Part shown: piece by piece, positions 53,690 through 64,000 of the stretch | How positions within the stretch are numbered: the stretch's first letter is position 1 | Layout of the letters: each line of letters opens with the position of its first letter | NCBI GenBank assembly: GCA_020631735.1 | Contig: CM036225.1 | Coordinates: 66,700,662-66,764,661, forward strand | From: Saccharum officinarum | Taxonomy: Eukaryota > Streptophyta > Magnoliopsida > Poales > Poaceae | Direction of reading: 5' to 3' | Length of the DNA: 64,000 nt | The notes under the pieces: model-generated | What the model saw: the letters and a program-made list of their open reading frames with translations, nothing else | What the model was told of the DNA's origin: nothing | Databases searched by the model: none | Program-made: the position numbers and the translations under genes

Positions 53690-56600
53690 AGGTAAACCTC
53701 TGAAGATGGTATCATTTCGTATTGTCCATATAGACCAGCACATAGTGATCAGAATGTCCAGGAAGAAAGGCAAGTGGAGTTGGACCTTGAATGCTTCAAT
53801 TATCTGAAAAATGTCAGTAGAGGCTGGGACTATCAACTGTAGAGTATTCCAGCAGGAACTTGCAAGAGGACAGTGAAAAAGAAGATGAAAAAGAGTCTCT
53901 TCTATTGCACTGTACAATGAACACAGTTGTAACTTTCCAGATGCATGTGTTTGCGCCTTAACAGCTCCCTGGTGCTTAATCTATCTTTAAGCACCAACCA
54001 AAAAAAGAATTTTCTTTTGTTTTGACATGAGGTTTTCCATAACCACCTGAACACTGGATGAACATGAGCAGAGCCAGTTATACTTTTGTATGCTTTGTGC
54101 GTAGAAAAATGCACTGAACCCCATAGGTAATGCCACTGATCAGGTTGTTGACTAAGCTGTAAATTTTGAATAATGGCTGTTAACTGAACAAACTGATCAT
54201 AAGCTTCCGTAGAGAGTGGCAGATGAAAGTGTGAGACAGGTGTCCCTACTGACTTCATGCCTTTTACTGAAATATTGACATTCTTGGAGTAGGATGCTAG
54301 TTCTGGAAAAGCTTGTTGCAAGATGTGGCCATCCCAAAGATCCAACCAAAATAAACTTGAAGCTCCATCTGAAACATTGACCATAGCCAGACTTTTGAAG
54401 TCATCTAATATCTTTAAAATGTCTTTCCACCAAAAAGAACTCTTCACATTATTGGATATTCTAGGGAGTTTCCCATCTGAATAATGCCTATCCCATATCA
54501 GCCTCACCCAGGGTATATCAGACTTATTGAAAAATTTGTGCAAATATTTCAAAAGAAGACATTCATTCTGTCTTTTAAGGTTCAGAACACCTAAGCCCCC
54601 TTCTTCTTTTGGAAGAGAAACCATGGGCCATGCTGCCTTTGGTGGCTTCTTATTATTAGAATCCGAACCCCTCCACAGACAATGCTTTCTATACTTGTCT
54701 ATTTGTTTGATGATTGTCTTTGGTAGCAAAAAGGTGCTCATAGCAAAAGTGGGCAAGGCACTGAAAACAGCATTGATGAGTTCCAATCTACCAGCTTGGC
54801 TTAAAAAGGAAGAAATACTTACTAATCTTCTTTCACATTTTGTAACCAAAGGCCAAAAATCAGCTACTGTAGGTCTTGAGAGACTTAGAGGTAGGCCCAA
54901 ATAAGTGAAAGGAAGTGAGCCTTTTGAACAACCAAAAACATTTGCAAGCTGTGTGAAATCATCCTCTTGAACATTGATAGGTACCACAAAAGATTTATCA
55001 AAGTTAACTTTCAAACCTGTTGACTCACCAAATCTGTTTAGGAGATTCTTCAGAAAAAGCAATTGATCAACTTCACCTTGTAAAAAAATCAATGTGTCAT
55101 CTGCATACTGTAGGATTGGGAAATCTAGATCAGTAGCTAAGGGAATAGGCAGATTTAACTCTCCATGGGAGCAAGCAGCATTCAAAAGGGATTGCAAGAA
55201 ATCAGCAATTAAAACAAATAGCAGAGGTGAAAGGGGATCTCCTTGCCTAACTCCCCTATGACAATGGAAAACCTTTCCTGGAACACCATTAAGCAGGACT
55301 GAAGAAGTCCCAGATTTGAAAATAAGTTGCATCCACTGTATCCATTTAGGTGGGAAACCCTTTGCCTTCATGATTTGCAACATAACTTGGTGCTCTACTT
55401 TGTCAAAAGCTTTCTCAAAATCCAGTTTGAGAATGACAATTTTCCTTTTTGACTGGTGACACATATGCAAATATTCAAGACTCCAACCTAAGCAGTCCTG
55501 AATGGTTCTCTGCTTCACAAAACCATATTGGTTCTTATGAATGAGTGTTGGGAGAACTAATTGTAGCCTATTAGCAAGCACCTTAGTAATGATTTTGATG
55601 GAATTATTAAGCAAAGATATAGGTCTGTAGTCTGAAACCTTTTGTGCATCATCTTTTTTTTTTGGAATGAGGGTAAAATAGGAGCCATTAATACTCTGAA
55701 GACATAACTGACCATTGTAAAAATCATGAAAAAGCATATAAAAGTCTTCACATATAATTGGCCAACACTTCTTAAGGAAATCTGTATTGAAACCATCTGG
55801 CCCAGGTGACTTGCAAGAAGGTAGATTTCTTACCACTTGATCAATTTCAGAGTTTGAGAATGCTTGAACAAGCTGGGTGAGATCCCTCTCTCCATTGAAA
55901 TGCTGAGAAAGATCAAAAAGCACACCAGAAAAGCTAGTTGTGCCTAACCTCTCCTTGAAGGACTTCCACAATAAATCAGCCTTGCTGTCATGATCATGAA
56001 GAATCTGACCATTGTCATCTGTCAAAGAAGTAATAAGATTTCTTCTATACTTGATGGTGGCATTGTCATGAAAAAACCTTGTACTAGCATCCCCAAGGGT
56101 AACCCATTGAATCTTCCCTCTTTGCCTCCAATAAGATCTTTGTTGCTTGAGCAAAGAAATCAATTTTCCTTCTAGGATAGTTCTGAAATTCCATTCTATA
56201 AGAGAAAGATCTCTAAATTCTTCCAGAAAGTTCAGAAATCCCAAAACCTGTTTAACCCTATCAATATTTTCCTTCAAGTTAGACAAAGTATGGCTCCAAT
56301 CTTTCAATGTCTTCCTTAGATTCTTAAACTTAGAAGAGATGATTTTTGCAGCATCTGAAGGTGGGACCGAAGCAAACAAGCCAAGTTGAACCTGAGAGAA
56401 AAAATCTTCATGGTGCATCCACCAATTTTCAAAACGAAATACATGTCTTCTTGAAATTGCCGTGTTAATAGATATGATACATGGAGTGTGATCAGAAGTT
56501 TCAGAGCTTATAGAAGTAGCAAAGGAATTAGGATAATTGATAGTCCAGCAAGGAGAAGTGAAAAACCGATCTAGACATTCCAAAAGGGGTGACAACTGCT

Positions 56601-57348
56601 TATTAGACCAGGTAAAACGTTTTCCTTTCAGAGGGAGTTCAACAAGACCCAGCTTCATTGAAAAGAAGCATCTCTGCATAATCTGCTGCATCTTTGTTTC
56701 TGTCCTTAGGATTTCTATACAAGTTGAAGTCACCAACAATAAGCCAATCAAAATTGTCAGGCATATTTATCTGTTTAAACCAATTCAAAAAGTCCCTTTT
56801 ACCCATAGTCACAAAGTTTCTGGGTCGATGGGGTCGAGGTACGGGGTCGCGGTACGTGGTACGCTACTCGCGAGAGATTTTTACACTTCGGGTCGAAAAT
56901 GAACCCGTGAACCCGGGTCGGGGTCGACGAACCCGGGTCGAGGGTCGAAGGTGGTGAACCCGTTTTATGTGACTATGCTTTTACCATTAGGGGTACATGG
57001 AGCATAAATATTAGTCAAGATCCAAACAACACCATTGTAAAGAGATGTAAATTCAACAGAGGTAGCATAGGAATTTTGAAAGATTTGCTTTCCCTGGAAA
57101 AAAGCACTTTTCCACAAGATAATTGTTCCCCCAGATGCCCCAACAGAAGGCAAGTAGACATAGGAATCAAAAGTAGGAGGACAAAAAAGTCTGATATAAT
57201 TTATATCAAAGTGATCACGCTTAGTTTCCTGAAGACAAACTATATCACAAAAGCTTTCAACAATATGATCTCTAACAGCATTCCATTTTTTGTCAGAGTT
57301 AAGTCCTCGAACATTCCAACATAGGACCTTCCAGGATCTATTATTCAT
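53690..57348 (-). pseudogene. LINE-2 ORF2: endonuclease and reverse transcriptase
   Basis: Starts MNNRSWKVLCWNVRGLNSDK (endonuclease), with CLQETKRDHFD and ILTNIYAPCTPNGK, where the MITE intervenes. It resumes [19 protein letters not shown] and GDFNL. From 56751 to 53902 one frame of 949 codons is open: [84 protein letters not shown] and [11 protein letters not shown] near 55100, then the zf-RVT region ([17 protein letters not shown]). A shift near 53905 precedes the C-terminal CWSIWTIRNDTIF. Apart from the MITE and two shifts it is remarkably intact, hence younger or better preserved than LINE-1. Confidence 0.92.
56796..56985. mobile_element. hAT-type MITE in LINE-2 ORF2 (8-bp TSD)
   Basis: Element 56804-56977 (174 bp) between perfect 8-bp repeats cttttacc (56796-56803, 56978-56985). 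Perfect 10-bp inverted ends CATAGTCACA / TGTGACTATG. GC-rich inside with repeated gggtcga and gaacccg motifs. It interrupts the endonuclease between PNGK and RDFLNWF. A different MITE family from the one at 1075 and 43901. Confidence 0.93.
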
Positions 57349-57409
57349 TACAATATATATGAAAGATCAAAAGCTACTTAGATAACTACGAGCCGAGAAC
57401 AAGTCTAAA

Positions 57410-60400
57410 TCACTTCTTAGACTTGGGCTTACGAGGGGTCCTAGCCCCTTTTGCCTTGGAGGTTCCAGCTTCATCTCCCTTCCTAACTTGCCTAGCCTTC
57501 TTGGACTTATTGTTCTCAGTATGTGAAGCTATCATGGAAGGCTCTCCTGCATTCTCCTTTTCCTCGTCTGTCTTGGCTTTCTGGCGGCCAACAGCTCCCT
57601 TAGAGGATGGCTTGGCATTGAGATGTTCATCAGTAAGGATTGCAGGGTCCACCTTATAGAAGCTAGCTCCCAAGTCACGCACTACAGCAGAGGATATCAA
57701 TGGGGGTTTAGTTGCACATCCAAGACAATTTTTATTCTTGCAACTAGGGGGCTTAAAACCTTTATTAAGAGAGTGAAGTCTTTCATTACGTCTGACTTTA
57801 GACTCTGAAATGACAATTCTTTTACCTCTTTTGGTACCTCTTTTCTTGTCAGGAGACATAGAAGATGAATGTGCATCCAAGAAGTCAGGAGTATCCAGGG
57901 GCTCTAAAGCAATGAGATCATTGAGTGCTTCAAAAGGGTCAACATTCTTAGATGGGGAAGCTGCATTAGAAGAGCAGGTAAGATCAAAAATAGTACAGGA
58001 AGGCATTGATTTTGGAAGAGAAAAGACATAGTAGTTACCAGCATCAGTTCCTAAATTTGCAAGGAACGACTAGGCCTGAGATTGAAGGAACTTGGAGGCC
58101 CAATCACTGGTAGAACCCTTTAGTAGCATCAAGGTGAAGAAGTCCATCCACTCAGCTGGAATGGTGACAAAAGGCTGTCCAGGATCTCTGTTTGCAAAAT
58201 ATTTGGCCCACATTCGAAGAGATGTTGGGCTTGGTGAAGAAGCTGGGCTGAGAGCCTTGCTAGAAGAGGCCCACTCAGAAGGATCAAAAAGGTCCACTGG
58301 AAGAGTTGGAGCAGTCTTGAGCCCAGCAATTGAATTAAAAACCAGGTCCACATCAGGCAGCAGAGTCTGCACCATGCCAATGTGCAGATTCACATTCTGT
58401 TTAGGCAACTGGTCATCATTGGCTGGCATTCCCGGCACCTAACCCAAAGGACCAAGCTGATGCTCAGGTGTAGGTGGCTGCCCCACATAGCCCAATAAAT
58501 CTTCTTCTTGTATTTCATCATCATCCTGATCCTCTTCTTGTAATGATGCTTGTGGTATAATTTGCAAAGTAGGAGATATTGCCATAATAACAGAATCTTC
58601 AGGAGAAGGTGCAGATAAATGCAGTGGATTTTGCCATAGCCAAAACTTCTTCCACCTCTGGATCATGTTGAATGTCCATCTCCTCAACAGCTTGAAGGAT
58701 TTCTTGAACAACAACAGGGGCAGGATTACCCTGATCTTCAAAGTCTTCTTCTTGCTGGATTGGAATAAGATCAGGAATACCATCCACATTCTCCAAATCA
58801 GCAGCATCCTCAACATGCCAAAGACCCCATCCCACAGCATTCTGAAACTCAGGATTTGGTTGAGCAGGTGGATCTTCGGGAGGAGGTGGCTGTGGTGCAC
58901 CAGGACCCAATTGACCAAATCCATTGTAGACAAAATGATTTGGGTCAAAATTATCATCATCAGGGGCAAAATCCTCATCCTGAGGTGGTGCACCAAGAAT
59001 GTCAGTCTGAAGAATTTCACACTGCACCGTCCAGCTATCAGACTCAAAATCCACACCATCAGTGAACACAAAAAACCAAGGTATCTCATCAAGGGCAGCA
59101 ACTCTAACTTTTACCACAGCCCTAGCTTGATAATGGTGATCCTCCTCCCAAATAAGCAATCTACCAAAAGAAGAAACTGCTTTATCCACTAAAGGCTGGC
59201 TCCAAAAGATCCAAATTTAGTCCCAACATCATAATCCAAACCTCATGTGTCATCATAGCAGAACGATTATTCCAAGCTCTATTGTGAGGGATAAAGGAGA
59301 TGGTACCATTACCAAAAAAGGTGAGGACTGTTGTGGATCAGATGATCAGGCTCATGCATGTAGTTGAAGCGCACATAAGCTTGCCCAAGAGGGGTCGGCT
59401 GCATGGATCGAAAACCAATCTCAACATGATTGCGCAGGAAATCTTCAACCACATTCCTGATGTCCCAAAAGGTTGCACCTGGTGCAGGTGGAGGGTGAAG
59501 CCTAACAATGGCAAGATCATTGTTGGTCTGATGAATAGGACCCACGACCACTCTTCTCATTACCGGGCGTCCATGAACCACTCGACGTTGCATACTAGGC
59601 GGCAAGAAGGGTACAGGATCAACTAGCCTGAACGGCATTGTTCTCTGTAGATCAGAATGAGGAGTTACTGTAGATTGGGGCAAGACTGGGGTTTTTAGAA
59701 CCCATGAGACATGCTTAGTAGGAGCATAAGAATGAATGCCAAGAACCAGCCGAGCAAACTCACCAAAGCTATTGGTGGCAGGAGGAGAGGAAGAAGCCGC
59801 CGTCACTTGTGGCAGCGGAGGAAGACTGTCCTCGACTTCGTCGTTGTCGACGACGAACTCTGGAGCCTTGATGCTCCAGGAACGAAGCCAGGGTATGACC
59901 GTGGGGGTGGGTGGGCATCTACCAGTGCAGCAATAAAAGTAATCGGCGAAAGAAAGGAAGGAGCGAGGTTTGGGGGATTCAGGAACATTTTTCATAGGCA
60001 CCTGTGCCCGGTGATCGTTGGAAGATGGAGGGGCGTGAATCTGGGAAGAACGACTCACCAATCTAGGTGGGAGCGAGCACTCAGCGGCGAAGTGACCAAA
60101 GGAGGAGCAGGCCCAACAACGGAGGCTATTTGGGCAATTGGGCCTCTGATGAGTATGGGCCAAGCATCTAGAACAACTCATAGAGCCAGATGTGTCTAAC
60201 GGGCTCTTGCCCAAAATTCCTCTTTGCTTCAAAACATTAATTGGAAATTTGATTTTTATTACCAGGCAAAGAGCGTACTTGAAGGCGATTAAAAACTGAA
60301 GGACGGTTATTAGGAATAAAGGGATGATTCAAATTTGAAGCAAACGTCTTAATTGGAAAATTATGACTGATCGGAGTAGCGTTTGCTCCGGTGAGCAACG

Positions 60401-60640
60401 GACGTACCGGGGACGGAGAAGAAGCAAAATGCTTCTTACGAACTGAAGACCATGAGGCAATCTCTTCTGCAATCCAGTTCTTGTACTCCAGACAGAAATT
60501 TGGCCCTCCTCCATGCCAGAGATTGAAGTAAACCTTGTAATTTGCACACTCAAAAGCCCGAAGGTTATAGATGTGGAAACCAACATCCTGAGTGCTTACT
60601 CTGAAACTGAAAACTCTGTCACTGAGAAGACGAACATGGA
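57410..60640 (-). pseudogene. LINE-2 ORF1 remnants
   Basis: In several frames: DRVFSFRVSTQDVGFHIYNL and FNLWHGGGPNFCLEYKNWI (near 60500-60600). Near 60140 is a CCHC knuckle CWACSSFGHFAAEC, preceded by CSRCLAHTHQRPNC. Then SFGEFARLVLGIHS (59750), LGQAYVRFNYMHEPDHLI (59350), VDKAVSSFGRLLIWEED (59180), IPWFFVFTDGVDFESDSW, a Pro/Glu/Asp-rich segment and a basic Lys/Arg-rich C-terminus ending near 57410. Shifts near 60235, 59310, 58600 and 58440 break it. It would be the RNA-binding ORF1 protein of the element. Confidence 0.85.
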
Positions 60641-60676
60641 ACAAAGCAGCAGAGCCACCAATAGTGGCCTGAAGGA

Positions 60677-60912
60677 CAGGGCTCCTCCCGGTCCAGCTCG
60701 GTGCGGCGGCAGCTGTGGAGCTCTTCGTCCCGGAGCTCGTGGCAGTCACCTGGCAGAGCCTGGACGCCGTGTTGCCGGACCGGCGGCACTCGTGGAGGTC
60801 GCACGGTAGCGGAGGTGAGGCATTGTTCATGTTCTCGTTCAAGGGAGCCGTGGCGATGGACGTCGTGCCACAGCTGGCGGCGACGCTTGACGAGGACGAC
60901 ATTCTTTTATGA
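60677..60912 (+). pseudogene. Receptor-like kinase fragment, right part (probable)
   Basis: Just beyond LINE-2, one frame gives SSRSSSVRRQLWSSSSRSSWQS, resembling the Ser/Arg-rich C-terminal tail that follows the kinase in the same receptor family as 53150-53456. From about 60720 another GC3-rich frame (LFMFSFKGAVAMDVVPQLAATL, then DEDDILL-stop at 60912) is open and plausible but unrecognised. Whether both belong to one frameshifted gene is uncertain. Confidence 0.5.
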
Positions 60913-61596
60913 GAAGGTCAACGTTCTTGATTCTCGCCCCCAATGATATCACGTCGTTCCATGTGTGTGTATATTTTGTTCGCATCATCCGTGTTTCAAC
61001 ATGACAAAAAAATTGTGTTCAACTTTTTTTTAGGGAATTTTGAACTTCATTTTCATCATGCCTTCCTTGGTTTTCAAAGCGAAGAAACAGAGATAATTGG
61101 ACTGCTTTCAGGGAAAAAAATAGTCCGACCAAAAAATATGGAGAAAAACAAACAAATAAAAAAACTATAAAAAATAAAACAGAAAACAGCTACGCCGGAC
61201 AGAGCCAAAACAAAAAACATAAAAAGAAAAACGGAAAAGGTGAAAATAGGACATTGGCCGGATGGGGAAAAACGAAAAGGAGACAGAAAAAAGAAATATA
61301 AAAAAATAGCAACAAACTCCTACGCAGACTCATAGACTAAAAAAAGAAAGCAGCGGACGTATTGCCTCATAGGGAAAGAAGGAATAGGAAAATAGAGTCG
61401 GGGTCATATGCGACCCAATACGTTTTAGAATTTGCCGTATCGCGCTAGACAAGAGCTATTCTAACTCGTATGAGTAAGGGTTATATATATAAGTCCGGAT
61501 GGAATAAAGTCTTTATTATCCGGTAGTTAGAGAGAGACAGACCAAAAAATAGACGGATCAAAAAATAGGCTGAAATTTTGTCTTTTTATTATTATA
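60913..61596. other. A-rich spacer with a dispersed repeat
   Basis: A-rich DNA without a gene. 61420-61560 (cgttttagaatttgccgtatcgcg, agctattctaactc, ccggtagttag) resembles 63645-63845, where the same text flanks a large microsatellite; the two form a repeat pair. Confidence 0.55.
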
Positions 61597-61630
61597 CTAG
61601 CAAATATGCCCGTGCGTTGCAATGGGAGAA
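61597..61630 (-). mobile_element. Helitron-like 3' terminus (minus strand)
   Basis: On the minus strand: hairpin CCCAT..ACGGG with loop tgcaacgc, then catatttgCTAG and T. Clearest of the three copies (others at 3308 and 52488). The body would extend to the right; its 5' TC end is not identified. Confidence 0.55.
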
Positions 61631-62264
61631 AAAAAAACAATCAAATGTTTATATTAAATCATGATTGTAGTCTCTGATTAAAGTCGGTAAAGAGTTTGTT
61701 GCCAACATGTAAAATATGTCAGGAGCACTGACAATATCATATAAAACTTAAGTGGGCACATGTGGTGACCGCACATTAAACACGGATGAGACTACCCTAG
61801 CAGACTTGGAACACACCTATCAAGCTCTACGCACGCACACCACATGCATACACTAACACATGTTTGGTCCCCTCCGAGGAAAAAACCCCTACAGCTGGTT
61901 TGTCCCAAATTAATAGTGTGGATGCGTCAAGGATTTATCTCTCTACCGATAATTATGATGGAAGACTTGTCCCAATTTTCATAAGGCATACCTTGTTGGG
62001 GATTGTAGGGATACAATTTATTAAGATTACATCAGACTGTAAATTATTCAAGATCTTAGTTCATGGCTTCATTGTTTAGTTGAGCCATCAGCTAATCTAG
62101 ATTTTTATAACAATAAGTTTTATTTCTAATCATAACTACATCAACAATTTAGTAGTAAAATCTTTATTTATTAGGAAAGGTCAATGGTTTAAAGGTCCAT
62201 CATCAACTTTAATGGTGAAAATCTATTTTAGAAAGGGTAGATGGTTCAAATACCTACAATGTTG

Positions 62265-62266
<2 letters not shown>

Positions 62267-62316
<50 letters not shown>

Positions 62317-62331
62317 GTTGTTGTTGTTGTT
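62267..62331. repeat. (ATT)n / (GTT)n microsatellite
   Basis: About 15 perfect ATT units followed by five GTT units, then an AT-rich stretch with a short TA run near 62365-62390. Confidence 0.95.
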
Positions 62332-63701
62332 ATTTTTAATTTAATATTAAGTTATAGAAGTATATATATATATATTTATATATATATATAAGAGATATTT
62401 TAGAAAAGAAAAACAATAAGAAAGCACTCTGCCAGAATTGTGGTGCCATTACGGCATATCAACGCAGATAGGTCTGAGCTCAAATACAATTTGGAGGCAA
62501 AGGAGTACCCATAGCTGCTAACTGAATGGAAGATTCAGAAGGTCAAAGGGAAATGTAACAAGGTGACCCATGAAACCGCCCATTTAGCTAGGCGGAACCC
62601 CTCTTGGTTAAATGAAATACCCTCCTTACCCCACAAAAAAAAGAGCTCGGAACGGGCTTAGAAAAGAATAGAAAAAGGACGTGGAAAAAAGAAACCTAAG
62701 GTTAGACGATGAAAAAACCGGACGCGGAAGGTAGAAGTAGGACAAAAAAATATTAGGTCCCAAAAAAGGAAAATAATTGATGGGAAAAACGGCATCTGAG
62801 CAAGTGTGTGTGATTAGGCTGGACAAAAGATTTCGCGATAGAAATTTTGGCTCTATTTGGTTAAGATTTCTAACTTTCCATATTACCTTATCTAGAAAGA
62901 CCATAAGTTAAATGACTTATAATAGTATATAATATTATATTTATTATTAATTATTTATGTTTATAAGAAAATAAGAGATTCTTAAAAAAAGTCACGTACG
63001 GATAGGGAGTTGGCTTGGATAAAAAAACTAATAATACTCTGGAACTTCACGGCAAAGTACTCTCGGATATAGGGAAAAAATATTTGAGAATCTGGAACAC
63101 CACGGAATTAGACTATCCGCACTCTTCGACCTCTATATTCATCCTCTAAAAAGAATATTTCATCATAGTCATCACAAAATATACAGTTTCTCTGCACTCA
63201 TCCATTCTCTATATCATACTCTATCCACTGTGGGCCTACTTGTCACTTTATCCAAATATATCCATGTGAGATCTTGATTTAAAGAATTTATTGAAACGAA
63301 TTTAATGGTGCAATCAGAATTTAATTTGATTTTTTGGTTTGTGAGTTATAATATTTTTTTTGTTAGTGAAATAGTGGGACCCACAGTTGGCGCACGCGCT
63401 CTCTCTCCTCGTGCCTGGCGCGCAGCATCCTCTCTCTCCCCAGTCATGGGTCCCGCGCATATTGGAAGCCCGCTACTCCGCTCAAAATAGCGTCGTCCGC
63501 TTACTTCACGTGCCATTTACAGGCCGCGCTGCAGCTCTTTCAACCGCCATATGCTCCTGCGGGTGCTTTTGGCGTATGCGGTGCAGATGGTCTTAGGACA
63601 CGGACACAACATCGACATGTTACCTTGCAAAACAGGCAGGACATAGAACGTTTTGGAATCGGACTCCGTATCGCGTAGACAATAGCTATTCTAACTCCCA
63701 T

Positions 63702-63825
<124 letters not shown>

Positions 63826-64000
63826 CGGTAGTTAGTGGGGGATGGATAAAAAAATTGTCATTAGGTATAGATTATGTATAGATATGCTGCCACAAGGTTT
63901 TCCCTGGCCTCTTCATTTATTGTTTTTTCTATATATATAATAAAAAAAGAAATGGAAAGGCTCTTTCCCAAACCTTTTCCGTCACTGCGAGTGAAGTCAA

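Larger units (their letters stand above)
53457..60676 (-). mobile_element. L1-type LINE (LINE-2) inserted in receptor kinase fragment
   Basis: About 7.2 kb on the minus strand: ORF1 remnants 60640-57410, ORF2 57348 to about 53690, 3' tail with stem AGGGGAT/ATCCCCT, CCTGTTTTCCC and seven A's at 53457-53463. It is the same family as LINE-1 (shared ORF1 and ORF2 motifs in the same order) but lacks the first ~80 ORF1 codons, as expected for 5' truncation. No TSD is evident. A 174-bp MITE lies inside. Confidence 0.9.

Overview
The window is nuclear DNA of a flowering plant, almost certainly a grass. It holds an array of EXO70 genes of the grass-expanded FX type, Ty1/copia elements of the Maximus/SIRE style, L1- and RTE-type LINEs, a tRNA-derived SINE, hAT MITEs and Helitron-like termini. 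The overall flavour suggests a panicoid grass such as the sorghum/sugarcane/Miscanthus group, but the sequence alone does not prove this. There are no bacterial operons, CRISPR arrays or rRNA genes.

Layout. (i) 0.4-2.3 kb: EXO70 copy 1 (minus), split by a 234-bp hAT MITE and carrying a stop codon. (ii) 4.0-7.1 kb: an intron-containing fragment of an auxin response factor (ARF) gene that runs into EXO70 copy 2 (plus), which has no ATG of its own. (iii) 8.6-12.4 kb: a SINE with perfect target-site duplication (TSD), a decayed LTR and a decayed RTE-type LINE. (iv) 12.9-32.9 kb: EXO70 copy 3, whose coding sequence is interrupted by an L1-type LINE that is itself interrupted by a 10.3-kb copia element, and further on by a solo LTR; TSDs are visible at every level. 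(v) 33.2-44.3 kb: EXO70 copies 4 and 5, a sixth C-terminal scrap, duplicated upstream modules, minisatellites and LINE scraps. (vi) 44.6-52.0 kb: one retro-inserted unit on the minus strand, bounded by a shared 9-13 bp TSD. It consists of an L1-type LINE with an RNase H domain joined at its 5' side to the 5' UTR and N-terminal coding region of DNA topoisomerase II, which was later hit by a Ds-like hAT element. (vii) 53.2-60.9 kb: a receptor-like kinase fragment split by a second LINE of the same family as the one in copy 3, itself hit by another hAT MITE. (viii) 61-64 kb: Helitron-type terminus, A-rich DNA and large microsatellites.

No EXO70 copy has an uninterrupted reading frame, so the locus looks like a decaying tandem cluster acting as a target for successive insertions. 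Frames are interrupted in genes and elements alike, yet the copia pol (about 3.2 kb) has only point stops and LINE-2 keeps a 949-codon open frame, so the damage looks biological rather than a result of poor sequence. The features most worth following up are the ARF/EXO70 junction, the topoisomerase II/LINE chimera, the nested insertion stack, and a hairpin in the LINE 3' tails that keeps pairing while its sequence changes.
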